37,081 bases of DNA from assembly GCA_947259165.1 (NCBI GenBank), contig CAMYKY010000018.1, forward strand, positions 27,363 to 64,443, written 5' to 3'. Of this stretch, positions 25,537-34,355 are shown piece by piece. How positions within the stretch are numbered: position 1 is the stretch's first letter; each line of letters begins with the position of its first letter. This DNA is from an uncultured Acidobacteriota bacterium. Its GTDB lineage: Bacteria > Acidobacteriota > Vicinamibacteria > Marinacidobacterales > SMYC01. The notes under the pieces were generated by a model that was given only the letters and a program-made list of their open reading frames with translations, did not search any database and had not been told where the DNA came from. Both the position numbers and the translations under genes were made by a program.

Positions 25537-25653
25537 AACGCAAAGGCGCAAAGCCGCGAAGGCGCACGGAGGACAGAGTCCATCGAGCCGAGCGCAGCGT
25601 TCATTGTTTGGCTCTGACCCCTTTGTGTCTTTGCGCCTCTGCGCCTTTGCGTT
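25537..25653. repeat. Intergenic palindromic element, AACGCAAAGGCGCAAAG type
   Basis: AACGCAAAGGCGC (25537-25549) is the exact reverse complement of GCGCCTTTGCGTT (25641-25653). Inside the arms, further CAAAG/CTTTG units add imperfect pairing. The architecture resembles the CACGGAG elements, but the sequence is different. It fills the gap between the Fe-S protein and XdhC genes. Confidence 0.75.
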
Positions 25654-25677
25654 GAGTCTTTTTGACATCATCGCCAC

Positions 25678-26643
25678 TCAGCCTTCGTCCTTGATCGAAA
25701 TCGTGAAATCAACATCGGCGTGCTCCATTTGGGTGCGCCGCTGGATCAGCTCGAGGATACCGGCGGCGTCTTTTGCGGCCACGATGTCCTTGATCACCGG
25801 AGCGTAGTGCTCGCGCTGTAGGCCTTGATTGTTGAAAGGGCACACCATGAGGCAGATTTTACAGCCATATAGCTTGTAGAAGTAGGGCTCGCAGGCGGCG
25901 GTGTCCACGTGCCAGCGCACGATGCCGTTGGCGTCGCGTTTTTCGGGCAAAACCGCGTCACCCGGACAAAATCGGGTGCACACGTTGCAGTTCGTGCAAA
26001 ACTCGTCGATGTTGTAGTCCTGCGGGCCATCGGCGATGAGAGGCAGACTGGTTGACATCGCGCCGAGGCGAAACGACGATCCGAGCTCGGGGGAGATCAA
26101 CGAGCCGTGCTTGCCGAGCTCGCCGAGTCCGGCGAGATAGCCGTAGGCGACCAACGGCAGCTCCGCGTAGTTGTGTTGGAGTCGCGCACTGTAGCCCATT
26201 GCGGCAATGTGGTGGGCGAGTCGCAGTCCGATCTCGTCGAGCTCGTAGTAGACGCGATGGACTTCGTCCTGCGATTTTGGCCCGATGTCTGCCATGAAGT
26301 CGTACTGCATTGGCATTGCGAAGACGACGACCGACGTGTGGTCTAGTGGTTCCGCGTCGGCGAACGCCACCCGCGGGTCGTATTTCGCGATCCCGACGAG
26401 GCGGGCGCCGCGCTCGAGTGCCATGTCTTTGACGAGGCGGGTCGCCGCCTCGATGCCGATGTCCTTTTTTCGTGGGTTGACCGGGGGCTCGCGGTTCTCA
26501 AACAGAATGTTGCGACGAATGTAGATGTGACGCCGGGCCGCGTCGGGCATGTTCTTTCGGAAGTGCGCCGCGCGCGGCGAACGGAGGCCGTCCCGCTGAT
26601 GCCGGATCGGGCGCTGTGCGTTGTCGAGGTCGACTCGCGACAC
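25678..26643 (-). CDS. Reductive-dehalogenase/QueG-like double [4Fe-4S] protein
   Basis: About 321 residues from GTG 26643 (GGGGG 7 bp upstream; a TTG at 26649 is possible). The C-terminal two-cluster ferredoxin reads CTNCNVCTRFCP and then YGCKICLMVCPFNN. Before it, GLGELGKHGSLISPELGSSF, then RLGAMSTSLPL, is the region shared by cobalamin-dependent reductive dehalogenases and epoxyqueuosine reductase. The QueG C-terminal HEAT repeats are absent. It has no twin-arginine signal, as in cytoplasmic aerobic dehalogenases. It follows an HpaB-type monooxygenase by 14 bp, so a role in reductive removal of a halogen from a phenolic is inferred. Confidence 0.75.
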   Translation of the reverse strand: MSRVDLDNAQRPIRHQRDGLRSPRAAHFRKNMPDAARRHIYIRRNILFENREPPVNPRKKDIGIEAATRLVKDMALERGARLVGIAKYDPRVAFADAEPLDHTSVVVFAMPMQYDFMADIGPKSQDEVHRVYYELDEIGLRLAHHIAAMGYSARLQHNYAELPLVAYGYLAGLGELGKHGSLISPELGSSFRLGAMSTSLPLIADGPQDYNIDEFCTNCNVCTRFCPGDAVLPEKRDANGIVRWHVDTAACEPYFYKLYGCKICLMVCPFNNQGLQREHYAPVIKDIVAAKDAAGILELIQRRTQMEHADVDFTISIKDEG

Positions 26644-26657
26644 GATCAAGCCCCCGC

Positions 26658-28145
26658 TTAACTCGTTCCCTCGAGATCGAGAAACTTGGAGACGAGGTCG
26701 ACTCCGTGGGTCATGTCGAATTTTTTGTAAGCCATGGCCACCATCATGTTGGGATCCCCCGAGTGGAGCCGTTCATACAGCTGCTGTCGGCTTCCGTACG
26801 CGTCACCGGTGAGCTCCCACGCGAGCTTGCACAATTTGTAGCGGTCCATGGGAGAGGCGTCCTTGCCGCGCATGTAGACGTCGAGGTGTTTTCTGAGATC
26901 GGGTGCGTCCCAATCTTCCGCGTTCGGCAAGAAGATTAGTGAGCTCGTCCCTATGTGCTCGACGAGCTCCACGAATCGCTCCGAGATCATCGTGACCAAC
27001 GAGCGGCGCTCGGGCCTGGTTGCCGGCTTGTAGTGTCCGCCCGGAGTCGCCACACAGTTTTTTTCTGCGTCGTCCAAACTGGAGCGAAGGAGTGCCAAGT
27101 AGGTACACATTTCCCCGAGGGCGGCGACAACGTGCGGTCGTGTCTCCATACCGGAGGTTTTCGCCAGGAGATGCCCGACCGTGATCAGGACCTCCATCCT
27201 GAGCTGGGTCAAGAGCGTTCCCGCGTAAGCGGCCCAGGTCATGACGTTGCCGCGGAAGAGCCGGTTGGCGGCGAGCGGTTCGCGGTAGAGGAAGATTCTC
27301 TCCCAGGGGACGAACACGTCGTCGAAGATGACGAGAGAATCGACTTCATCGAAGCGGGACGACACCGGGTGGTCTAGAGGATTGCGGCCACCGAAAACCT
27401 CGCGCGCGACTTGTTTCAGTCTAGGCGCATTGACCGGAATCGTGAACCAAATCGCGAACTCGGGCTCGTCTTCTTGAAAGAAATAGGTTGGCGACACGAG
27501 AATCTCGTTCGAGAAGAGGCCGAGAGTATTGAAGCGAGCACCACGCACCACGATGCCATCGTCGCGTTCCTTGACGACCCGCACGCACCGGTCTGGATCC
27601 TGGGAGGGGCGAAGCGACTTGTCCATGCAGGGATCGTGAAGCGCGTGGGACAGGCATAGATCGTTGTCGCGTGCGTAGCTCAAATAGGTCTCGGTGTTCT
27701 TGGCGAGGTCGGGGTTGAGCTTGGCGAGCTCGTCGCGGATATCGTAGTAGCCGACGACCATCGACGCGCAGAAGTCGGGAAGCCGCCCGCACATCCCGAA
27801 GACCTCACGGACCCACACTTCGGTGTTGGCGCGACGCAGCAAGAGCTCTTCCGGCTTCGTCGGCAGGTAGTACGAGTACGACGCACGAAGGCCGTTGTCT
27901 TGCTCGTAGGTCATCACGTCCCGGGTCGCGGGGTCGTGTTGCATGTCGTAGATACGCGCGAGGCTTCGCGCCATCTCGCGAAGCTCGGGGTGGGTGGTGA
28001 CATCTTTCACCCGCTCGCCCCGGTACCAGACCTCGCGGTCGTCTCGCAGGCTTTCCAAGTAACGGGCGCCGGTCATCGCGCCTTGCGCGCGGGTCTCGGC
28101 GATGGGGGGAATGCGCTTTTCAGTCGAAGGGCTGGGCTCGTTCAC
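26658..28145 (-). CDS. HpaB-family FADH2-dependent phenol monooxygenase
   Basis: The 495-residue protein starts at GTG 28145 with GGAG 6 bp upstream; a TTG at 28157 is an alternative. It is homologous to 4-hydroxyphenylacetate 3-hydroxylase (HpaB) and chlorophenol monooxygenases: GARYLESLRDDREVWYRGER, HALHDPCMDKSL, RGARFNTLGLFSNEILV and VFVPWERIFLY. Such enzymes hydroxylate phenols ortho to the hydroxyl using reduced flavin from a partner reductase, which is not encoded here. The product, a catechol, would suit the LigB-type dioxygenase two genes upstream. Confidence 0.9.
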   Translation of the reverse strand: MNEPSPSTEKRIPPIAETRAQGAMTGARYLESLRDDREVWYRGERVKDVTTHPELREMARSLARIYDMQHDPATRDVMTYEQDNGLRASYSYYLPTKPEELLLRRANTEVWVREVFGMCGRLPDFCASMVVGYYDIRDELAKLNPDLAKNTETYLSYARDNDLCLSHALHDPCMDKSLRPSQDPDRCVRVVKERDDGIVVRGARFNTLGLFSNEILVSPTYFFQEDEPEFAIWFTIPVNAPRLKQVAREVFGGRNPLDHPVSSRFDEVDSLVIFDDVFVPWERIFLYREPLAANRLFRGNVMTWAAYAGTLLTQLRMEVLITVGHLLAKTSGMETRPHVVAALGEMCTYLALLRSSLDDAEKNCVATPGGHYKPATRPERRSLVTMISERFVELVEHIGTSSLIFLPNAEDWDAPDLRKHLDVYMRGKDASPMDRYKLCKLAWELTGDAYGSRQQLYERLHSGDPNMMVAMAYKKFDMTHGVDLVSKFLDLEGTS

Positions 28146-28157
28146 GCGGTGCTCCAA

Positions 28158-28952
28158 CTAGAGAAAATTCGTTGGCCAGATGACCGTTCGCCACATGTGG
28201 GCGACGGGGCTTCCATCGAAGCCGAGGCCTTCCTTGGGTTGTTTGAAGTTTCGTCCGATGATGTCGATGAACAAATCGAGCGTCGGGTTTTTGTCAGGGT
28301 CGAAAGCGTAGAGGTCGTTGATCGTGATCTGGCGCGCCGTCATGTACCACCTGTGGTTCTTCGCGTACTCGGCCGCTTCTTTCACATAGGGCTCCGGCTC
28401 GTAGTCCTTGCCGAAATAGCGGATGTAGGACGCCGGGTATTCATAGCCGACCGAAGGATCAGGGAAAAAGCGCAGGGCTTGGTGATAGCGGATAGCCCAG
28501 CTCACTCGCTCGGACACATACGGCTCGAGGAACTGGGAGCCCCAGTAGCCGTGGTCATTTCGCGCCAGGGCGAAAACGCCAATGTCATGGAGAAGGCAAG
28601 CCAAAACGGTCTCTTCGTCGAGGCCCGATTCGAGAGCGAGCGCGCCGCTTTGGAGCAAATGTCTGGCGGGGGCGAAGCGTTTTTCGAAGAAATCGACGAG
28701 TGTCGGCTTTTCAGGCATCAAGGCGAGCCTGGCGTCGTTTCCCATTTGCTTGAGATGCCCGCGCGTGGCCTCGAGCTCCGCTTGGATCTCTTCCTCTGGG
28801 CGTGCGAAGTTGCAAAGGCGCGAGCGCACGATCGGTCGCGCGTCGAGCTCCGCAATCATGCTTTCTTCGAGAGCTTCGGCCTGCGCCGAAAACGACAAGG
28901 CTTTGGCCGCGCCCATGGCGCCCGCGGCCGTGAGGAATGTCCTGCGGTTCAT
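28158..28952 (-). CDS. PhnZ-like HD-domain protein with twin-arginine signal
   Basis: The 264-residue protein starts at ATG 28952 (GGAGG 6 bp upstream), with a twin-arginine signal MNRRTFLTAAGAMGAAKALS. The HD core has RHLLQSGALALESG (His98) and LLHDIG (His122-Asp123), exactly 24 residues apart as in the PhnZ oxygenase I recall, then His134 and His157. PhnZ-type HD proteins are mixed-valent di-iron oxygenases rather than phosphatases. Here the context is aromatic catabolism, so an oxidative step is plausible; a phosphohydrolase role is not excluded. Confidence 0.7.
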   Translation of the reverse strand: MNRRTFLTAAGAMGAAKALSFSAQAEALEESMIAELDARPIVRSRLCNFARPEEEIQAELEATRGHLKQMGNDARLALMPEKPTLVDFFEKRFAPARHLLQSGALALESGLDEETVLACLLHDIGVFALARNDHGYWGSQFLEPYVSERVSWAIRYHQALRFFPDPSVGYEYPASYIRYFGKDYEPEPYVKEAAEYAKNHRWYMTARQITINDLYAFDPDKNPTLDLFIDIIGRNFKQPKEGLGFDGSPVAHMWRTVIWPTNFL

Positions 28953-28965
28953 AGAATCCTCCGAA

Positions 28966-29976
28966 TTACTGCCACACCGCGAAGGCCATGGCGTTTCCAG
29001 TGCCGGCCTCCGACCGATAGCAGGGAACATAGTCGATGAGGTTCATTTTGAGATCGGTGGTGGCGAGCGCGCCGATACCCGTGATCCAATTCTTGGTCTC
29101 GGACGTTCCCGAGCGGAAGAAGTGGCTCGGGATCGCTGCCAGTCGTTCGGTGTCGTTCGATTTCATGGCGGATAACACGTCGTCGTCGAACGTCTCGTCG
29201 AGGACAAAGTGACTGAGTCCGCCGGACATGATGATGCCGACGCGCACGTCCTCGTCCCACGACGCGATGGCCTTCGCCATCGCCTTGCCCAGTGCGATAC
29301 ACCGGGACGTCTTCGGCTGGTTCGGCGGGAAGAACGTGTTCAACACGACGGGAACCGCGGGGATGGGCATGTCGTTCATGATGCGCCGATAGAGAAATCC
29401 GTAGGCGTGGGGCAGACTTGCCCGTCCGCTCGGCCCATCCGGTAGCTTCTTCATCGTGGCGATATCGAAGTCGTCGTCGGTGAGTGACCGGACGAGATGT
29501 TCGCCGAGCTCGGCAACGCAAGGGTAGGTGACCGACTCTTCGGGGACGTTGGCCCAATGGGCGATGGACAGCCCCGGTTTCAACCGCGCGAGAGCAGCTT
29601 CATCCATTGCAATGTTGTCGATGCTGTCGCCGTGAACGATGCTGAATGGCGGCGTCAGGGACTCTTTGAAGATCTCCCGTTGATCGTTTCCGATGAGGAC
29701 GAGCACCTCCGGCGACGCTGCCTTCAATTCGTCGGCGAGTCGCACGATCGCTTTTTGACATTGAGCGTGTCGGCGCTCGCACTCCTCGAGGCTCGATTGC
29801 TGCTTCAGGTTTTCGGGCGCGCGCAGCTCGACCAGCTCGTCGAACGTGTAAGTCCCCCCGCGGAATGCGTGCTCCCGGTTTTGCCGGTCCGCCTTGACGC
29901 GAAGAGTCCACTTGTCCGGCGGGGTCGACAGCAGGGGGCCATGCGAGCTCGCAAGTCCGAAACTGATGTGCGCCAT
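28966..29976 (-). CDS. LigB-type class III extradiol ring-cleavage dioxygenase
   Basis: The 336-residue protein resembles the protocatechuate 4,5-dioxygenase beta subunit (LigB). The N-terminal ISFGLASSHGPLL places His12 as an Fe(II) ligand. Later come LVLIGNDQREIF, HAYGFLYRRIM and GIIMSGGLSHFVLDE (catalytic His). The alpha subunit LigA is not visible, as in the single-subunit members of the family. Its location between the HD protein and the binding-protein-like gene, with an HpaB hydroxylase nearby, supports ring cleavage of a hydroxylated aromatic. Confidence 0.88.
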   Translation of the reverse strand: MAHISFGLASSHGPLLSTPPDKWTLRVKADRQNREHAFRGGTYTFDELVELRAPENLKQQSSLEECERRHAQCQKAIVRLADELKAASPEVLVLIGNDQREIFKESLTPPFSIVHGDSIDNIAMDEAALARLKPGLSIAHWANVPEESVTYPCVAELGEHLVRSLTDDDFDIATMKKLPDGPSGRASLPHAYGFLYRRIMNDMPIPAVPVVLNTFFPPNQPKTSRCIALGKAMAKAIASWDEDVRVGIIMSGGLSHFVLDETFDDDVLSAMKSNDTERLAAIPSHFFRSGTSETKNWITGIGALATTDLKMNLIDYVPCYRSEAGTGNAMAFAVWQ

Positions 29977-29982
29977 ATTGGA

Positions 29983-30867
29983 TCAGGTGGCCGTCGCCAC
30001 TGATTCTTCATAAGTGCCGTGTCCGACCTTGTCTTCGTCAAAGACTTTCCAATCCTCGACCCACTTGTGGGTCTCGTCGAACATTTCCTTGGTGTACGGA
30101 TCGAAGACGATCCGCTCGCCCGGCCCGAACAAGCGCGTGTCCATTTGGTCGCGGAACCGCTCGGGAAACTCGTTCTGGTAATAGTGGGTGTATTTCTCGA
30201 GCCTGAGATCGATGTCGGCTTGCGCGCGCTTCAAAGCACGGTAGCATTTCCGGACATCTTCCTCGTCGACGTCGTCCGAGATCATCGCGGCAACCATGAA
30301 CGTCGTATCCAACACTTTGCGGTAGCCTAGCTGCTCAGCGAAATACAGGGGGCCGCCGAAAAGATTCGCCGCTGGGACTTCGCCGTCGAGAAAAAGCTCG
30401 AGCCGCTGGAACAGCATGCCGCCGAAGTGAAGCTGGATCGCATCGCGCTCGAGGAACGGCTCGAGCGCCTGAATCGTCGAGTAGTGGCTTCCGGACTGAA
30501 AACCAACGGTCACTGGGACGCCGGCGAGATCTTCCGGGTTCTTGATATCCGAGTCGGGCGGCACGTAGATGCCGCCGGGAGTGACCGAATACGCTTCACC
30601 CCAGAGACGACCGTGGCCGTTGGATGCGGCCATGTTGACCGTCCAGTGACAGGCCGAGCTGACATCGCATGCGCGCCCTTTGCCTTCGAACGTTTGATAA
30701 GCACCGCTGCGCTTTTCGGGCGGTAGCTCATCGGCCGTCTTGATTGCCGCGACGTGCGTCTTGACGTCGTAGAACTCGTAGTCGAGCCCTTCCTGACTAA
30801 AGTAGTCCTTCTCTTCCGCAACCCACTCTTGAAGCCTCATGTGGGGCGCGATCACGAACTTGCCCAT
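29983..30867 (-). CDS. Periplasmic-binding-protein-fold protein (NMT1/THI5-like) without signal peptide
   Basis: The 294-residue protein begins MGKFVIAPHM directly after GGAGG, without a signal or lipobox. The fold signatures are EGLDYEFYD, IKNPEDLAGVPVTVGFQSGS and EVPAANLFGGPLYFAEQLGY, like substrate-binding proteins of nitrate/taurine/thiamine-precursor uptake and 4,5-dihydroxyphthalate decarboxylase. With no export signal and no permease or ATPase genes, a cytoplasmic enzyme or sensor (for instance a decarboxylase) fits better than transport. It is the first gene of the catabolic operon after the regulator. Confidence 0.7.
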   Translation of the reverse strand: MGKFVIAPHMRLQEWVAEEKDYFSQEGLDYEFYDVKTHVAAIKTADELPPEKRSGAYQTFEGKGRACDVSSACHWTVNMAASNGHGRLWGEAYSVTPGGIYVPPDSDIKNPEDLAGVPVTVGFQSGSHYSTIQALEPFLERDAIQLHFGGMLFQRLELFLDGEVPAANLFGGPLYFAEQLGYRKVLDTTFMVAAMISDDVDEEDVRKCYRALKRAQADIDLRLEKYTHYYQNEFPERFRDQMDTRLFGPGERIVFDPYTKEMFDETHKWVEDWKVFDEDKVGHGTYEESVATAT

Positions 30868-30921
30868 GATTCCCTCCGTGTGCTCAACGCAAGAGCCCCC
30901 TTTTTTGTTTTTCCTTCCAAT

Positions 30922-31650
30922 TCAGCACGGCACTTCAGTTCTTTTTCGGTTCTTGCTGGCTTGGATGCCGCCGAGGTGTTGGTTCATCGCTTCGCGCGCG
31001 CCGGCGCCATCGCGCGCTTCAATCCGTTCGTAGATCGCGCGGTGAGTCTTTTGGACTCGCTCCGACACTTCGCGGGTTGCGCTTTTGTTCTCGGCAGGCC
31101 ACACGACGTAACGAAGGGCGCGAAGAAGCGCGACGAGGGCTCGGTTGTGAGACGCTTCGGCGACCGCGAGATGAAAAGCAAGGCTTGCTTCGGTAAACGC
31201 GGCCGCGTCTTCGACGACTTGGGACGCGCGCTCGATTGCTTCCGTGAGACGCGTGAGATCCTTTGTCGTTCGATGCTCCGCCGCGAGCTCCGCCGTCATC
31301 CCCTCGATCGCTGATTGAGCACCGAGTGTTTCTTCCGTCCCCACGCCCGCGAGCTGAAACTGCACCGCGAGCGCGTCGGCGAAGTGGTCGAGGTTCCCGT
31401 TGGCGATGCGGGCGCCTCCACCTGCGCCTTGTCGAATCTCGACGATACCGGTCGCGGAAAGGCTTCTGAGGGCGTCTCGGACCGTGATCCGGCTGACGCC
31501 GAATCGGTCCGCAAGATCGTTCTCTGAGCCGAGAAAATCGCCGGGGCTCAGCCGACCCTGAAAGACTGCGTCGCGGATCTCTTCCACGATGCGGCTCGAA
31601 AGGGTACCCCCGCGAACGGGAGAGATCTTGTTAATAAAGGTAGCGGACAC
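30922..31650 (-). CDS. GntR/FadR-family transcriptional regulator
   Basis: The 242-residue regulator starts at a GTG. The N-terminal winged helix (SSRIVEEIRDAVFQGRLSPG, then VSRITVRDALRSLSATGIVE) is typical of GntR. The C-terminal all-helical FCD domain has FHLAVAEASHN, KTHRAIY and AMNQHLGG, histidines that usually bind a metal and the carboxylate ligand. Located at the head of the aromatic catabolic genes, it probably represses them until the substrate or a pathway intermediate binds. Confidence 0.92.
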   Translation of the reverse strand: MSATFINKISPVRGGTLSSRIVEEIRDAVFQGRLSPGDFLGSENDLADRFGVSRITVRDALRSLSATGIVEIRQGAGGGARIANGNLDHFADALAVQFQLAGVGTEETLGAQSAIEGMTAELAAEHRTTKDLTRLTEAIERASQVVEDAAAFTEASLAFHLAVAEASHNRALVALLRALRYVVWPAENKSATREVSERVQKTHRAIYERIEARDGAGAREAMNQHLGGIQASKNRKRTEVPC

Positions 31651-31678
31651 TGAGGGATTTCATCTCCCAAAGACACTA

Positions 31679-31708
31679 ACGATAACAAAGATATGACATT
31701 TGAGTCAA
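31679..31708 (-). promoter_or_regulatory. Candidate promoter of the regulator and catabolic operon
   Basis: Reverse-strand TTGACT (31708-31703) and TATCGT (31684-31679) are 18 bp apart, 28 bp before the GTG start. The -10 match is only 4/6. Confidence 0.35.
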
Positions 31709-31736
31709 GGCGCCGGGAAACCTTAGTTGCCGGCGT

Positions 31737-32984
31737 TTAGACGGCGGGTGCGGCAGTTGAGGGAGTGGTTTTCCGGTCGTGACCGGCCTTGATGTGTGTT
31801 TCCCAATAGACAGGCTTGGCTGCTAGAACCGCCAATCCTGCTGCAACGGCCACCGCTGCGAGGAGCATGAAGGCGTAGCGGTAGGTTCCCTGGGTGTCGT
31901 AGAGGTAGCCGATGGTCGGGGGACCGGCGGCGAAGCCGAGGGTGACGAACGCGGTCAATAGCCCGATGGTCCGCCCAAGAGATTTCGGCCCGAAACAGTG
32001 CTTGGACATCACTGGAATGTCGACGATTGCGCCTCCGTGCGAGAGTCCGCGCGTTAGCACGAGAGCGCCGAGCAGCAGACCTCCTTGCGCCGGGATGGCG
32101 ATCAGGACGGAAAGCGCCATGATCAAGTAACACACCGCGACGCCTTTGACCGACAGCTTGTCGTAGAACCAACCGAAGCCGACTTTGCCGCCGATACTGA
32201 TGAGCGACGCGATCGACGCCGCGCCTGCCGCAGCCGCCAGCCCAAGCCCGACATCCTTGTCCAGAAAAAGAACGAAATGCTGGGCGACCGCCTGATCCAC
32301 GAACCCGATGAGCAAGACCGCGAGGCCTAACATCCAGAACGTAGGGGTTCTCAACACGTCGGAGAAGTCACCGTCCGCCTTGGGATCGGGGACGGATGCG
32401 GGCTGGCTGAGGTCACCGCGGACGATCCACAAAAACGTGGGTAGCGCGACAAACCAGACGCCCGCGCTCATGAGCGCCACCGACCCACGCCACCCTAGCG
32501 TTCGGGAGCCGATCTCGAGATTCAACAGCTGCGGCGTCAACGCGCGGATGAACGCTCCCCCGACGCTCGTGCCCAGAAGTGCCATGCCCATCGCAAAACC
32601 CTGCCGCTCACGGAACGACCGGGACACGAGAACCTTCATCGAAATCATGATCCCGATGGCGCCCATCCCAAGAGCGAGACCTACGGCATAGAAAGTTACC
32701 AGCGAGTCGATCCCCAAAAAGGCGATCATGGCGAGCCCAGAAACCACCCCGGAGGTAACGACGATCTTCCGTATCGACATCCGGTCGAGCAGAAAACCGA
32801 ACATCACGCCGACGATCGCTCCGGACGCGAACTTGACTGTGGCGAACAGTGAGACCTGAGTGCGGCTCCATCCGAACTCATCGATGATCGGGGAGTAGAG
32901 GACCGGCACCATGAAAGTCGGAACCGCGAACATGAACACGAGGCAGAGAAAGGCAGCCAAGACCACCCACCATCTGTCAGACAT
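31737..32984 (-). CDS. MFS transporter (oxalate/monocarboxylate-type, OFA-like)
   Basis: The 415-residue protein starts at ATG 32984 with GGGAGG upstream; a TTG-type extension is not needed. Twelve membrane segments are expected: WWVVLAAFLCLVFMFAVPTF opens the first, and FDEFGWSRTQVSLF-like IIDEFGWSRTQVSLFATVKF is the loop signature of this MFS branch. LLDRMSIRKIV is the MFS cytoplasmic motif. Position before the gntR gene on the same strand suggests uptake of the aromatic-acid substrate of the catabolic genes. Confidence 0.88.
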   Translation of the reverse strand: MSDRWWVVLAAFLCLVFMFAVPTFMVPVLYSPIIDEFGWSRTQVSLFATVKFASGAIVGVMFGFLLDRMSIRKIVVTSGVVSGLAMIAFLGIDSLVTFYAVGLALGMGAIGIMISMKVLVSRSFRERQGFAMGMALLGTSVGGAFIRALTPQLLNLEIGSRTLGWRGSVALMSAGVWFVALPTFLWIVRGDLSQPASVPDPKADGDFSDVLRTPTFWMLGLAVLLIGFVDQAVAQHFVLFLDKDVGLGLAAAAGAASIASLISIGGKVGFGWFYDKLSVKGVAVCYLIMALSVLIAIPAQGGLLLGALVLTRGLSHGGAIVDIPVMSKHCFGPKSLGRTIGLLTAFVTLGFAAGPPTIGYLYDTQGTYRYAFMLLAAVAVAAGLAVLAAKPVYWETHIKAGHDRKTTPSTAAPAV

Positions 32985-33014
32985 CGCCGAGCCCTCCCGG
33001 GGCGGCATGGTAGC

Positions 33015-34247
33015 TTATGTCGGGTTCCGTTCCAACACCGCTGCCCATTCTTTCCGGCGGGCTTGGGCCCACAGCCAAGCGAGCGCACAGCAAACCGCCG
33101 TTCCCAGAACGGTCGATTGAAGCCCGAACCGCTCGGAGAGCACGCCGAGCGCGAGCGCCCCAGTGGCGGGACCCGCGCGCATAGCCATACCGTACAGGCC
33201 CATCACCCGTCCCCGCACATGGCCGTGTACGGTGTTTTGAAGCAGTGTTTGGCAGGTGATGCTCGTCGCGACGGTGGCGAAGCCGACGATCGCCATACAA
33301 ACCATCGCGAGTGGAAGACGGTCGGTCGTAGCGAAGACGGCTTCTGCCGCGGCAACAACGAGGAGAAAGCTCACGCCGATACGCGTCAACCCCGCAGTGT
33401 GACCGCGTCCCGCGAGCCAAATGCTGCTTACGAGTGCGCCCACGCCAACGGACGCCACGAGCATTGCGAGTCCGTCGGCGCCTCGTTCGAAGACTCGGTC
33501 AGCGAACGCGGGCAGCAAATCGAAAAACGATCGCGAGAAGATGGTCGTTGCGACGATCAGCACCAGAATCGGGCCGACGCCTGGATGGGCGGCGGCATAG
33601 CGAAAGCCCTCGAGCACGTCGTTCCAGATGCCGCGGCTCGCACCCGGTGTCACTTCGTTTCTCAACGGCTCCACGCGAAACATGAAGATCAGAAACACGA
33701 AGAAACAAAACGTCGCCGCGGCGAATGCGGCCGCGACGCCATAGGCGGTAATGAGCACTCCGGCGAGCGCGGGCCCGACGAAACGCGCGAGGTTGAACAG
33801 GCTCGAGTTGATGGCGACGGCCGACGAGAGCTCTTCGATCCGCACCAGGCTTGGAACGAGCGACAACCGGACCGGTTGAGCGAAGGCTTGGATGACGCCG
33901 AGCACGAGGACGAGTCCTAGAAGTGTTTCTGTTCCGATGTGCCCGGTGAACGACAACGTCGCGAGCGTCGCCGCCTGAAGTGATTGAGCGAGCTGCGTCA
34001 AACGGATGAGTCGGATACGCTCGAAGCGATCCGCCATGACGCCAGAAAATGGCGCGAGCACGGTTGCGGGGAGGGCGTCGGCCAGGGCCATGATCCCGAG
34101 CCAGGTACCCGACTCGGTGAGCTTCCACGTCAGCCACCCGACGCCAACTTTTTGCAGCCAAAAACCGACAAGAGAAATCGCGTTTCCGGTAGCGTAGAGC
34201 CGGTAGCTTCGGTTACTGAGAGCCTGTGCGATGCCGTCGAAAGCCAA
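33015..34247 (-). CDS. MFS transporter, EntS/MFS_3-type exporter
   Basis: The 410-residue twelve-segment transporter begins at a TTG; RSYRLYATGNAISLVGFWLQ is the typical start of the MFS_3 (EntS-like) family, so the start is placed correctly to within a few residues even though no Shine-Dalgarno is seen. PFSGVMADRFERIRLI is the MFS motif A. Members export siderophores or small molecules. It precedes the OFA-like transporter by 30 bp and is probably co-transcribed. Substrate unknown. Confidence 0.88.
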   Translation of the reverse strand: MAFDGIAQALSNRSYRLYATGNAISLVGFWLQKVGVGWLTWKLTESGTWLGIMALADALPATVLAPFSGVMADRFERIRLIRLTQLAQSLQAATLATLSFTGHIGTETLLGLVLVLGVIQAFAQPVRLSLVPSLVRIEELSSAVAINSSLFNLARFVGPALAGVLITAYGVAAAFAAATFCFFVFLIFMFRVEPLRNEVTPGASRGIWNDVLEGFRYAAAHPGVGPILVLIVATTIFSRSFFDLLPAFADRVFERGADGLAMLVASVGVGALVSSIWLAGRGHTAGLTRIGVSFLLVVAAAEAVFATTDRLPLAMVCMAIVGFATVATSITCQTLLQNTVHGHVRGRVMGLYGMAMRAGPATGALALGVLSERFGLQSTVLGTAVCCALAWLWAQARRKEWAAVLERNPT

Positions 34248-34355
34248 ACGGTGTATCTTAGTGGTCTAAGCTCCGAAAAACAAGAATAGCGCTCGCCAGC
34301 CGATAGGTTCGAGCTTGTCGAGCATGCTATTCTCCGCGCGTCAAGGAGGTTAGGC

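Noticed and set aside
25678-26643. Epoxyqueuosine reductase QueG
   Set aside because: The two clusters fit, but the C-terminal HEAT repeats are absent and the operon is catabolic, so a reductive-dehalogenase-like protein is preferred.
33063-33920. 285-codon plus-strand frame
   Set aside because: Antisense to the MFS_3 transporter, with charged low-complexity composition and no motif.
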